DNA of 64,000 nt, taken from Rugalucina vietnamica. Its lineage: Eukaryota > Mollusca > Bivalvia > Lucinida > Lucinidae. Positions 36,294 to 48,139 of the stretch are shown here, piece by piece. Each line of letters starts with the position of its first letter. Position 1 is the stretch's first letter. Location of the stretch: positions 17,382,548 through 17,446,547 of the forward strand of contig OZ024884.1 of NCBI GenBank assembly GCA_964017185.1, given 5' to 3'. Made by a program: the position numbers and the translations under genes. Below the pieces are notes generated by a model, which saw nothing but the letters and a program-made list of their open reading frames with translations, made no database searches and was not told the origin of the DNA.

Positions 36294-37309
36294 CGAGGTA
36301 CAGTCGGAAAGTTCCCGGACTGTTCTTGGTGTGTCATTTGTTTTCAAAGAAGAACGTCAAAACTTCGCACACTAGTGGAGAAAACATTTTTCTACACAAC
36401 AATATATACATTTAGGGGCTTTTTCATCAAACTACCTAAAATGTAGGGCTCAAAGTATGGACACTAACAACGTACGGAGCAGTTTGACGTTAACAACGTT
36501 ATTTTGATGTTAACAACCTTCATACCTGAGCGTGTCGTCAAACTCAGATTTCAAACGAGGAAAGATCCACAGGGGCTAAATCGCGGCTATATTGCGCATG
36601 CCGTGGTCTCTTGTATCCTATGAAATCAATAGTCGTCAATGCATGTTACTATCGATGAGCGGATGGTGTTGTCTTCTTGAAAAATCCGACTTTTTATGTC
36701 AAACACCGACCATTTCCTCCCTATGCCTCCCGCTTTTGCGATCGTCATTAATATCCGCGCGTCCTTAGCATATCCCAATGAGCCACAAGACTCCTCAGCA
36801 TTTTCTATGCACTTTCCTTGAGTTTTATGAATTTCAAAGTGTTTGTAGGGTCTTTTCTGCTGTTTTACCATACTAAATTACCGCGCGCTGCTCCGTACGT
36901 TCCGACGACGTCGGCTTTTTTAACGCTCGAAAATTCACCCATGTCTGTTCAAAACACTGTCAAAATTGCAATTGTTATGTTATCACTCTGATTCTTTGTA
37001 GTTGAATCAAAATACAGTTGATATGACATCATGCAAAACTTCACGCCGTTGTGGCGCCGTTTTATAAAGGAATGGGCAGAGATTCAGAACATCAAAAAAT
37101 CTAATTTAGCGGATTTTCAAAGTGCTCCGTACCCTCGTATATGCCGTTCGTTAATCGGCATTTTAAAACAATTCTTGCATATTCTTTTATTAATTTATCC
37201 GAAAAATAAAGGAAATAGATGGGATTTGTTATTTGTAAAATTTCAAAGTGATTTGACGTCAAATATCATTTGAAATGGACCAGTCCGGGAACTTTCCGAC
37301 TGTACCTCG
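36294..37309 (-). mobile_element. Mariner-like element with transposase remnant
   Basis: Inverted ends CGAGGTACAGTCGGAAAG and onward to TTCCCGGACTG are bordered by TA at 36292-36293 and 37310-37311. The 1016-bp length and terminal style match the mariner-like element at 2375-3393. The minus strand keeps broken transposase sequence, listed separately. Confidence 0.82.
36540..36871 (-). pseudogene. Mariner-type transposase remnant
   Basis: On the minus strand a frame from 36871 reads to about 36626 with QEDNTIRSS, in the position of the QDNARPH catalytic block. After a frame change comes RPRHAQYSRDLAPVDLSSFEI-like sequence, matching the HPPYSPDLAPCDF block before the third catalytic aspartate. 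Stops and shifts break it. Residues outside this core are not recognisable. Confidence 0.55.
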
Positions 37310-37370
37310 TATTCACCATGTTTTCGAAGAATAGGTACCATTTCTATGAAATGACTTGTGAAACTCAGAG

Positions 37371-38013
37371 ACGTTTTTGCAGCTGTTGCAGATTCTAGCG
37401 GTTGATATCACTGTTCTGCGGATAAGACTAATGTCCCTCAGGAACAGATGCTTGATGTTTATGATATGGCTACGACATTATCCTTCGTACTTCTTTCTTT
37501 CAACACTGTTTGACATAAGCATGACCAAGATCCATTATATCATCAGAAACCTCGTTCCTATATTCCGGAGACATTTACATTTGTTAAATGGCCAACGATA
37601 AATGAGTGGGGGTCTATGAGAGGAGCATAGCCTGAGTTACCCAATGCGAATGGCTCAATTGATGGTACATCGCATGAGATTTATAAACGAATCGTTGAAC
37701 CACAGGAACATTATTATTCCGGCCATAGACAATACCACGCCATTCGCACTCAAATTATAGTTGACAAGGAATATTCAGAGTGGGTGTCTTGGTCATTTAA
37801 ATGACATTCAACAATTTGCATTAATGGATCAGCTGGGAACAGATCTGGAGTTTCCAGATAATTGTTATTTACTGGGTGATTTACCCAAATCGAGGAAACG
37901 TTGTTACACAGGTTTCGGCACAGCAAATTGCTCGAAAGCCAGGGTATCAAAGGAGGAAATGCTTAAAATTCAATTGGTTCGTTCAGCGATACAGGATAGG
38001 GGTAGGTCTTAAC
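37371..38013 (+). pseudogene. Harbinger-type (DDE_Tnp_4) transposase remnant
   Basis: Three overlapping frames give consecutive parts of a PIF/Harbinger-like transposase. First comes VKWPTINEWGSMRGA, a stop, then ANGSIDGTSHEIYKR with the first catalytic Asp in IDGT, and YYSGHRQYHAIRTQIIVD. Then, after a shift near 37770, SGCLGHLNDIQQFALMD with the second Asp. After another shift near 37880 comes IYPNRGNVVT and KCLKFNWFVQRYRIG, where the third acidic residue region should be. At least one stop and two frameshifts mean it is inactive. The N-terminal part lies before 37371 and may have been interrupted by the mariner-like element. Confidence 0.75.
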
Positions 38014-39059
38014 ACAACCCCCCTCGAAAAGACAAAACAACACACTCTGTGTTGCAAATGGCGAGCTTTATACTAGAACAGCGACCCGGAAGAGAACAAC
38101 CAAAGCAAAATCCGGGCTTTTTGGTCTCTGTCGCCTGTGCCGACGTCACAGTACTGCTAGGCTCTACGTATCTCCTTCGCTTGTACGGCCATCCTCGATC
38201 ACCTCGACCCCTCTTGGATTTTCCCGACTTCTCTCATTTCCGCCTTGAAAATTTGTTTCATGTCATCGCTGTCCTCCGCTATCGATGTAGTTGCGAAATC
38301 TCACTCCGCTATATTACACATAATGTTCCATATCTCTTCGTTGCGATCCCAGTTGGTCTTTCAATGGTGAAACGAAGTGTCGATAATTGCAACTTTTTCA
38401 AGGTAAATCAAGAAGAATACACTTTACCAATGCATAACTAACATGTTTATTGCGCTTTTAGAAAAAATCCAACCCATTTTGTCCGTTTTTAGCGGTTTTA
38501 TTCTCGTTTAACAAATTTCTGGTTGTCATTCTTTCAGTGCACTAAATCGTCCGGATATGTTCGTATGTTTACGCCGAGAATTGACTTCCGACCATTTCCA
38601 TATATGGAAAGTTAATTGTCAATTGATATTTAATTGACCAAGTAGTATAATGCAGCGCGTGTTGCAACGTGACGCTGACGTCAAACGCCGCGCGCCGAAT
38701 TCAGCCCATTCAATCAATATATGATACAACAGCCTATCTTGTCTATAAACAGAGTTATTACATCTATGACAAAATCTCTTAAACAGGCACATTTTATCCT
38801 ATTTTATTCAATTAAACGCTTTAGAAAATACTTCCTTCAATACTTAATTATATGTACCTTGTACACTAAAGTATAATTATTAAAACTACGTATAAAAACC
38901 CTTGAAGCTAACGGCAAGAGGTCATAAAATGCTTAGGGAAACTGTCAGTGGTTGAAGCTTACATCAACAAGGAAACTTGTGAACTAGAAGTCGACTGGAC
39001 TCTTAGTGACAAACGTTAGTCCTAGGACCTTTGTTGTTACAGCCACCGTCACACTCTGG
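38014..39059. other. Stretch without recognised gene
   Basis: It follows the Harbinger remnant and may include its right flank. The 130-codon frame at 38049-38441 has no recognisable domain and no splice context, so I do not call it. Confidence 0.4.
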
Positions 39060-39985
39060 CATAGAAGCATCGATTCCTGGATATGAGCTAGAAGCCTGCA
39101 CAACCGTCGATGTCTAGACATGAGCTAGAAGCCCAAACACCTGTCAATCCCGGGACATGAGCTATAAACCCATACACCTGTCAATGCCTGGACATGAGCT
39201 ATAAGCCCATACACCTGTCGATGCCTGGATATGAGCTATAAGCCCATACACCTGTCAATGCCTGGACATGAGCTATAAGCCCATACACCTGTCGATGCCT
39301 GGACATGAGCTATAAGCCCATACACCTGTCGATGCCTGGACATGAACTAGAAGCCCATACACCTGTCGATGCCTGGACATGAGCTATAAGCCCATACACC
39401 TGTCGATGCCTGGACATGAGCTATTATAAGCCCATACACCTGTCGATGCCTGGACATGAGCTATAAGCCCATACACCTGTCAATGCCTGGACATGAGCTA
39501 GAAGTCCATACACCTTTCAATGCCTGGACATGAGCTAGAAGCCCATACACCAGTCGATTCCTGGACATGAGCTAGAAGTCCATACACCTGTCGATGCCTG
39601 GACATGAGCTATAAGCTCATACACCTGTCGATGCCTGGACATGAGCTAGAAGCCCATACACCGGTCAATGCCTGGACATGAGCTAGAAGCTCATACACCG
39701 GTCAATGCCTGGACATGAGCTATAAGCCCATACACCTGTCGATGCCTGGACATGAGCTATAAGCCTACACACCTGTCGATGCCTGGACATGAGCTAGAAG
39801 CCCATACACCTGTCAATGCCTGGATATGAGCTAGAAGCCCACAAACCCGTCGATGACTGGAGCCTTGGGCATGAGCTAGAAGCCCCAAAAACCATCGATG
39901 CATGTAGCCATGGACATGAATTAGAAGCCCACACACCTGTCGATGGCTTGACAGGAGCTGGAAGCCCACAGACCCAAATTGATAT
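39060..39985. repeat. 37-bp minisatellite, about 24 copies
   Basis: The unit ATGCCTGGACATGAGCTATA plus AGCCCATACACCTGTCG repeats head to tail; successive ATGCCTGG starts at 39184 and 39221 give the 37-bp period. Central copies are nearly identical, and edges are diverged with some 39-44 bp units. Since 37 is not a multiple of three, reading frames shift between copies and the array is unlikely to be coding. Confidence 0.95.
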
Positions 39986-40695
39986 AGACGCCATGAGCTT
40001 GAATTCCAAATAAGTATCTATAAAAATATCCAAACCTAGGCTACAAGTCCAATGAAATTAGAATACAGGTTTGTCAATAACAGGCACAGTGTCTGGTCTC
40101 TCTGGTAAGCAAAAGGCTTACTTTTCATAAAATTTATCATTAATATATTTAGGTTGGCCCCAGCCCCTCCCATTGCAAGGGGAAAGACTCATAGGTAAAT
40201 GACCAAAAGATTCAATAAGTAATAAGAATTAAAGCAAATAAGAAAATGGTAGAAAAGTAGTAGAAAAGTTCCTATAGAAACGGTTTAAGTAGTTCAAACA
40301 AAATGTTGTTAAAATTTCAATTATTTTCATGAATTTAACAATGGGAAATGATGTAAGGAATTTCATGAGAATTACATTGTCTGGTCACTTGAAGAACTAT
40401 TGATATGCAGATGCTAGATTTAAGCCCGCGAGAAATTTTTCAAGTGTTAAAGCGGCAACATGTGACATCTCAAAAGTAAGCTAGAAGCCTACAAGAAATT
40501 TCTAGGGATATCATAGGTTCTGAAGCTGAGGGTGAGTTTAGGTACCTGTAAAACCGGTTTAAGCCCGCCAGTAACTTTGTGTTACTGATCGTTCCAAGTC
40601 GATACTTCTGTAGTGATTCTTTTTGTTTTATGTCTTGGTGTTTAAAAAAAAATTTTTGTGCTGTTGGCGCCTTATGTATGTTTTCATATTTTTAG

Positions 40696-40873
40696 TTAAG
40701 TTAAGGTAACTGAGTGGCCACCTATTGGGAAAATAGCTGCTCATTCGGCTTACGATATGTTTCATGGTATAAGTACCTGATTGTTAGTTTGGTTTTTTCC
40801 CACCTCGGTTTTTGGAGTGGGAATCTTTTTCTGATTGCGCCTTTTCCTGATCTTTGCCTACTTGTATCTTCTG
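40696..40873 (+). repeat. Dispersed ~180-bp repeat, copy 3
   Basis: Forward copy, nearly identical to the copy at 60684 (AGTTAAGTTAAGGTAACTGA to TTGCCTACTTGTA), so these two moved or diverged recently. Confidence 0.85.
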
Positions 40874-41997
40874 TAACATTGGAAAAGACCAAAGGACCAT
40901 TCCAACGTTAATTTTGATAGCTGAATCTAGCCACCATGCTGGAGCCAAAATCTCTCCACAAGTAGAAAAACTTTCATTCCTGTCGGAAGTTGCTTAATAC
41001 CAACCTTCTGCTTTGGAAACATATATACCGGGCCCACATGCTGGAGCTTATAGTCCTACACATGTCTAAACCTGACTAGAAGTCTGGGTATGTGCTGTTT
41101 TTTTTTTCTCATGCTGGAGCTACAAGCCCTCCACATGTCTAAGCCTGATGTCTCGGTATGTGTTGCCTTTTTCTTGTATCTCCAGATACCTGACTTGGCA
41201 ACATAAAATCGGAGAAACTTTCATACCTGTAAGAAGTTTCCAGACATTTGTTACAGCCACACAAATAATGGTTTAAACTGAATTGAACTTTCATATTCAT
41301 CTGAATAGGAAAATTGATATTCAACATGCAGAGAATATGACACGCAAACAAAATACGGATTCAACAAAAGACTATTCCCACAGCATAACGACATTCAGTC
41401 AGCTTCATGTCGCCAGTCCTAAATACCCTCCCAGACACATCTCCATGTGAACACAAACAACCATTTTGTATTATTAAGCAAGCATTGATTTCTATGTCCA
41501 TCTATATATAACTTATGAACTACAAATGTTTATTTGATTTCAAAGCCATGATCAAACCGCAACATTAAAAGGCCATTAAAAGGTCATTAAATAATTGATT
41601 GGCAACAAAATGCTGATTCTTAAAGTTTTATTTGTCCTAAACGATTGTCAGAATTAAAATAACGCCACCAAGCGGGGCGGCAAGGGAAATAATAAAATGT
41701 CGTGATCTAGCAGATTCCCTCAAATTTATTATAAACATCAACTAATACAGTAAAATAATAGTCTCAACATAATGATCATTAAGCATTTTGATATTTCAAA
41801 AAATTGTATATATACATTTATTATATTTCCATAAATATTTATATAAAATTGCAATAAAATTGATATAAAATAATTCTTCTTAATATGAAAACGCGAAATT
41901 GTTCAGAATTTTTCTTTCGTCTTTATTTTTTTTTCTCTTCAAATATTGATAATTTTATACCATGTTATATGGCGATTTCCCGGTCTTCCCGGTAATA
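40874..41997. other. Stretch without gene
   Basis: It contains a decayed local repeat of ATGCTGGAGC/CACATGTCTAA phrases at 40930-41160, similar in style to the 37-bp minisatellite. I see nothing coding. Confidence 0.5.
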
Positions 41998-42989
41998 CTG
42001 CATTTACACTATGTTCCCGGCGGTCCCGGCAGCCCCCTTTGCTCCAAACGTAGCATGCCGTGGAATTTTGGTCATATATTTCTCTGTTTGCAAGATCTTT
42101 TACGTCTTGTTAAGTTTTCTTACGTTGTATTACGATGTCCGTAACAAGCCGTGGTAGTGATAAGCCGGTGTGTCAAGGAGCCTCTAAGGTACGTTACGGT
42201 TATCCACGATCGTTCAAGATTATTGGCACGTTCTATTACGGCCTGTAACGTTCTAATGCGGTCAGTAGCGTTTTGACCAAGGCGTAACACGTTTTTTCGT
42301 TCTGTCAAGGTCTGCTACGTACGAACCGTAGACACCATGTCACATTCAAAACATTTTTGTGTCTTTTGTTTACGAATAAGTCCTTTGAAATGATAACAGC
42401 CGCGCTCCTCAACAACCGACTGCAGAGTTTATCAAGAAAGTTAGGGATTGTGTTTCATTGGCATAGTGCAGCGTATGGTCTCTATTGTTAAGTATAGTGA
42501 CTGCTCCAATATAAGGGATATGCCATTTTATATCAATAAACTTCAAGAGCCGTGATAACCGTAACATAACGTGACATACGTAGAAGAACGGAGTGAACAC
42601 CGTCACAGACCGTAACGCACCGTAACTTAACGCAACAAAACGTGTTGAGTATTCTGTAGGAAACGGGACGAAACGTGAGACGACCGTGATCAAACGCAGC
42701 AGAACGTGTAAGATCCGTAGCTTGCCGGGCTATTCACTAGCTTCCCGTTGCACTACGGACAGCCTCAAAGCCTCCTACGTACTGTAACGTTCTGTCCGTT
42801 TTATCACGGCCCATTACGTTTCTCATTTCCGCCGTGACTGCCGTGGCGGATTTTTAAACTGTCAAAAAAATGCCACGGTGTCCACGGTTATCACGGCCTG
42901 CTACGTTTGCCTTTCACGTTTATCCCGTTTTGGTCACGGCTGTCTAAAACGTGGCCGCCGTGACTGCCGGGAACATAGTGTAAACGCAG
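41998..42989. mobile_element. TA-flanked element saturated with CGTTACG/CCGTAAC words
   Basis: Ends are inverted repeats of more than 35 bp beginning CTGCATTTACACTATGTTCC (right end CTGCGTTTACACTATGTTCC), bordered by TA at 41996-41997 and 42990-42991. The 992-bp interior is packed with ACGTTACG, CCGTAACG, CACGGC and variants on both strands. There is no transposase. It ends 37 bases downstream of the sulfotransferase stop, in what should be that gene's 3' UTR. Confidence 0.85.
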
Positions 42990-43026
42990 TATAATGCAGT
43001 TTATATCAGTATCATTTGCATTCGTT

Positions 43027-43700
43027 TCAGACTAAAATGTACTCCTTTGGGATTTGTATACTTTTGTATGTTAAATTTTTCATTTGGTTGTTATTGTTAA
43101 ATGATAAATACCCAAAGGCCTCGTACACATCCTTGCATAAAGTGTCAAGCTTTTTAACAGTATCCCACTTCAATTTTCTTCTCCACCAAAATGCATTGTT
43201 TTTCTCTCTTTCTGTCAAAACTCTATGTTTGCTACTATTAGCCGCTATTAAATTCTTAATTGCAGAGTACTTATTTTCATCAAGCGACATCCCTAAAAAC
43301 TTATACATTGCTCTAACCTTTATAACCGGATTGGCTTTCAAGTCCTCGTAGTATACGAATCTAAATCGTTTAGGGTATTTCACTGAAAGTTGTTTGCCCT
43401 GTCGATAATCATGTATCATTTTCTGGCAAAGCGCTTCAGCATTAAGTAGCATGTCTTTTAAAGGGTACCATTTAGTTTCTATCCTACTATTGATTATGGC
43501 CCGCGGATCTCTAACTAAATGTATGACTTTGAGATTTTTCCTTGACTGAAGTAGGCTTTCAAAATGCTCTGGGGCAAGTCTCAAAATTTTCGAGACACGA
43601 TGTGAGGCATTAGTACATACTTCTGGAATGTACTGATGCACACATTTTGAGGTAATCTCTTTCTTGTTGAGACACAGCATCGTTGACATCCACGACGGAC
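43027..43700 (-). CDS. Carbohydrate sulfotransferase, C-terminal exon (intact paralogue)
   Basis: This terminal exon begins at 43700 after the acceptor TTTTCTTTTCAG and encodes about 224 residues of a CHST1-like/GlcNAc6ST-type Golgi sulfotransferase. The 3'-phosphate-binding motif LVRDPRAIINSR lies at residues 58-69 counted from the first ATG (43689). FVYYEDL and AFWWRRKLKW follow, as in family C-termini. The family's PAPS 5'-phosphosulfate loop is not here and must be in an upstream exon outside the recognised region. The exon starts at codon position 2, like its paralogue at 17375, so both genes share the intron position. It has no stops or shifts. Two cysteines (KCVH and VCTN) are conserved with the paralogue and may form disulfides. 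The exact acceptor sugar is unknown. Confidence 0.92.
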
Positions 43701-43812
43701 CTGAAAAGAAAATCCGAATTCCATTTTACAATGTTATGTAGTAGTTATATTCGTCAAAAGAAGATCTGTACCTTTTAAGTTTTGTCATTTTGTCACATGC
43801 GTCTTTTTGGCC

Positions 43813-44165
43813 CAACGTTTCGATTCCGAGTAGTTTCGATTCCGAGTCTTTTTTTCCTCGATTTTTTCCGTGCCGGGTCACTTCTAATTCCGGGTCATTT
43901 CAATCCCGAATTTCGGTCCCGGGTCGCTTTGGCGCATAGTCTTTAAGACTGCATGTTTTTCGGGATCGGGTCATTTCGGTCACCGGTCATTTCGAAACGA
44001 CCCCGTGTTGTTTGGTCGCGGGTCATTTCGACACCGGGTCTTGTAGGCCCCGGTTCGTTTTGGCCTCGCGTGGTTTCGGCCGCGGGTCGTTTTGGCATCG
44101 GGTCGTTTCCGGTCTCGGGCATCAGATCGGGTCTTGTTTCGCCACGGGTCTTTTAGGATCCATGT
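43813..44165. repeat. GGGTC-TTTCG word-rich block
   Basis: Imperfect ~15-18 bp phrases such as CGGGTCATTTCGGTC and GGGTCGTTTTGGC repeat about 20 times, mostly in one orientation. This resembles a decayed minisatellite or the core of another word-saturated element; no terminal repeats were found. Confidence 0.75.
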
Positions 44166-44776
44166 CGGTTCGGGAATTTAAAAAATTTCACTCATTTGTA
44201 GGTGATACGTTTTCATTGGGTATGAGATTATAATTCATAATAAAGCATGTAGCAGGATTTCTAAGGATACGTATTTCCTACTTTCTGTGATACATTTTTG
44301 TAATGTTATATTGTATCACTTCATTGTGTGAAATGAATTTGTTCATAAAAAATTATATTTTTGTCTTCAAAACTTTAATAAAATGGAATGAAATATGCCC
44401 TCGTGGAGGGTAACAGTGCTTTCACGTATATATAATGTCCCGTGCTAAAATCCTAAAATTTGAAATTAGTGCTGAAAACACCGATTATGATAAGATTGGA
44501 CGGGCGGGGCTTGTAGAATATGATGTATGATATGACGTTAAGAACTGCTGCGGATCCTTACAAATGTCTTAAGAATCTTGCAATTGGTTGCCTTCAACAG
44601 TCATATTCTTGAATGTGTCTTACGCATGTAACGAACACTTACAAATGTCGTTACAAATCATTACGAATGAAGAGACTATGTAGCGAATGCTTACCTATTG
44701 TTTTCGTTTGTCCCTTATTGTAGCAAACGATATCAATGTAAATATACCACTGATTCCAAGTCTTGCAATCAATCAA

Positions 44777-45105
44777 AATTGAAGGGGTTAGTGCTAGAAC
44801 GTGCCTAAGTCCATTTTTGTTCATTTCGAGAAAAACGCGAAAAACATAAAATTATGACAAATGACTGACACACATTTAGAAACAATACCAAATTATTCGC
44901 CTTCCGTGTATAATAAGCTAAAATGTCATAAACTTTCGTTGAAAAATACGGGAGAAAGTTAAAAAAAAAATATCAATGCAATATGTTAAAGCAAAAACAT
45001 GTCTAAGTCCACAACCGCATTTTTTGCTTACCATACATGTATATTAAAAACTCAATTTCTGACAAAAGTTCACTTAGACACGTTCTTGCACTAACCCCTT
45101 CAATT
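44777..45105. mobile_element. 329-bp MITE
   Basis: Inverted ends AATTGAAGGGGTTAGTGC followed by AGAACGTG (one mismatch between arms) enclose AT-rich non-coding sequence. The surrounding 44550-44780 and 45110-45290 share CGAATGCTTA/TAAGAATC words, as if this MITE inserted into an older word-rich element. Confidence 0.8.
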
Positions 45106-45290
45106 GTTAATGAATGTTTTACGAATGTGCTAAGAATTTGATTTCCTTCCGAATTTTCACAACAACTTGAAAATTTGGCGAATGCATACCAATACATCCG
45201 AATGCTTAGAAATATCAAGGAATCAATGAGATTTTACGCCGAATTGCATTCTGAAGCCCATTCGCAAGGGATAGTCGGTATATATAAGAA

Positions 45291-46980
45291 CACTGCTATA
45301 TTGTTGTTCCTTAATTTGATTCAAAAGTGTTTCGTCCTGGGCAATGATACCTGCCCGTCATGTCAGCCTCTCTCTAGGGCAACAATTGTATAATGTGACA
45401 TTGGAATATGTTAATGGATATACTGGTTAAAGTAGAGTAATGGGGCGCGTTTTCTTGTTTCCTTAAACACCCCAACAAATCCATGAAAGATGTCCTTATA
45501 CGTATACATTGTGTTTCTATTGGCACAATAAAACAAACATCGAGTTTTGCAGCAAATTTGCATGCTACACATATTCAACGTTCAGAAAAAATAGCCAGCA
45601 CCCTTATTTTCTTAATATTGCTTAAATGAAATGCCTAAATGAAGTCAGCAGGTAGCGAGGAGCATGATGTTGAGAATTCCCAAGGTGGGGCATTTATAAA
45701 TGTCGGTATGTGCCACAACAAATCGACTTGTAAGAATATTGACAACGCTTTTGACCACCGTCGACCAGTCAGAGGCCACGCATTACCTCACAAGTGCATG
45801 ATCACAACATTCGATAATGACAACAATTGTTGCAGTAAAGCCCTTTTATCGTCGTCGAAATAGTACAAGAATAGAATTACGTCGACTTACTGCAATTGCT
45901 TTTAATGATACGGTGACAAAGCCGTGCCCTTTGTCTGTCGCAACGTTATTTACGCCAACCCTTACAATACGGGCTTTCTTAGGCGGAAAATCAGTGGTGT
46001 TACTCCCGAAGTTACCCTAAGCAACCCTATCGCACAGGTGTATATGTGTAGCATTCCTTTGCTTTTGGCATTCATAAAATATTTTCGCAACGAAATGTTT
46101 CATAGTCTTTAGTAGGTTTTTTTAGCCTTTCTCGTCATTGGCTTGAATTATTCTCATATTGAATTTCGCATTTGCTAATATTGTGCTTTTTTATATATAA
46201 TTTTACAATGCCAGTTTAGAATAGATAGCGACAATCCAAGGACTGTGACACTGTTCAACGTAACTGATATTGTCTTACTTTTTGTTTCATGTCGCAGCTA
46301 TTCCGTTAATACATGTACCCATTTATGCTAAGAGCAAATTTAATCAATTAATTGGTACATACTTACCACTGACATTTGCAGTGAAATCGGTGAGCACTAG
46401 TCTCTCAAAGTCGTTGAACTTGCAAGAATATATGTTGTGCAAGATTTTCAGGACTAGATTCAGAGAGCCTCGAATACTGAAAACATATGGAATTCTTTAT
46501 CCCCGAGAATGAACTTTTCAAACGTTACAAGCATGTCAGTAAGTAGAGTGTTATTTTTGTTGTTGAGTACAATACTCATACTATACGCATGCATACAGGG
46601 TTTAAATTCTCGGTAGTTGATGCTTTGTCGTCATATTTTGAACAGGCTTGAATAATATGCCTACCTGTCTGAAACCAAAATTTTGATAGTCATACCAGGT
46701 TTAAGGCAGCCACCAATCCCATGGAATTTTGTGTAGTTTTTGCTGACAATTTACATATCAGAAAACAATGACCAAGCAGCAATTACAATAATCGATTCGT
46801 TGTAATAGACATTTCTTGCCTATTCTGAGATGTATTCTGAGTTGTAAATACACCATACATTGACAAAAAGTCAGGGATTATCTCAAGATATTTCATTGCA
46901 TCGACACACTTTAAGAATAATTTAGTTTATCCCCAGCTATTCAGTTGTAAATAAAATACGTTCGTTCGTACGTACACTCT
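45291..46980. other. Stretch without recognised gene
   Basis: Overlapping open frames at 45639-46112 and 46270-46512 have mixed composition but no domain, no splice logic and no mutual continuity that I can recognise. Confidence 0.4.
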
Positions 46981-47028
46981 GTTTGTTTGTTTGTTTGTTT
47001 GTTTGTTTGCTTGATTGCTTGCTTGCTT
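46981..47028. repeat. (GTTT)n/(GCTT)n microsatellite
   Basis: Seven GTTT units followed by GCTT-like units. Confidence 0.9.
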
Positions 47029-47281
47029 TACGATGACGACCTACAGCCAAAGTCATGTTATCCTTACTCTAATAAATACACTTTAAGAACCTGGCAGCGG
47101 AGGAGGAAGGTTATCTATACAATATGTATATACTGATGGAAATATGCAACGCTAGAACAAAAATTTTTGTTTGAACAAAAAATCGAATATTTTACATACA
47201 AGACTCAATCCAATGCCTGTTTGCTTTGATACAGTTGATGGCAGTTGAAAAGAAATCATTTCTTAGCAATAATAATTTTAA

Positions 47282-48024
47282 AATAGCAGTCACACATTAG
47301 CGTATAAGCCAAACGCGCCGGGCGTGTTGAAATATATGTAAATTTCAACATACGCCAGGAGCACATCGGAGACACGTAAGTAACGCGTTACATGCGCGTT
47401 TTGTACGTTTTGTGTACGCTTGGTGTACGTTGGTCTACGTCGCTGTAGGTCGGTGCGCGCTTAACACGCGTTGGGGCTCAAAAGATTTTTAAGCATGCTT
47501 AAAAGTTCCAAATGCGTTATAGTCGCGTTGAAAACGCTTTGAACGCGCTTGGTGCACGCCAGTTTACGCTGCATGCGCGTTCCGATTGAAAGAGATATTA
47601 CTTCAGTAACGTTTACCAAGCGTGTAATAGACGCGCATTAAACGTTTGCTGTGCGCATATAGCGCGTGCGTAGCGAAAGTGGGACGTTTTTTCTTTTCTT
47701 TATTCTTTGTAACTTAATATTCAAAATTTCATGGCTGGTTTCGTGTCGTGCAGTTGTTGTGTCCGTCATCCGGAGATCAGGATTCCAATCGATCTGAAAT
47801 GATGAGCGTGTCTGGGACGTAACACAAACGAAAGTTCCAAATTTTCCAGCGTTTTGAGATTTTTTCATACGCCCGGCACACGCTGCAGTCAAGCGCTAAT
47901 GTGTGACACTTCTAAAACGAGTTTAAGAAACAAATTAATTTTATACGCCCAACGTCTTCAGCGTGTTGAGATTTTTCATACGCCCGGTGCGCGTTTGGGT
48001 TATACGCTAATGTGTGACTGCCCT
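47282..48024. mobile_element. TTAA-flanked element saturated with ACGCG words
   Basis: Inverted ends share GCAGTCACACATTAGCGTAT and continue AACCAAACGCGC-like, with TTAA at 47278-47281 and 48025-48028. The 743-bp interior is packed with ACGCGTT, GCGCGTT, TACGC and TACGTTGG-type words. Between the TTAA and GCAGTC the two ends differ by one base in length, so the exact termini are uncertain. Confidence 0.75.
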
Positions 48025-48139
48025 TTAAGACGTTCGCCACATTTCTTTAAAGGTATGTTTTCATGGTACGGCTATTCTCCGTCTTCCAAGTCAGGTCAGT
48101 TTAACTGCTACTGTAACATGTAATCAGTACTACCTGTTG

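Noticed and set aside
38049-38441. 130-codon frame as a gene
   Set aside because: No domain, splice site or codon bias is visible; it may be flank of the Harbinger remnant.
39060-39985. CRISPR-like array
   Set aside because: Units are contiguous with no unique spacers and the genome is eukaryotic; it is a minisatellite.
45639-46512. Overlapping frames that might be a decayed retroelement
   Set aside because: I could not find any integrase, protease or reverse transcriptase motif.
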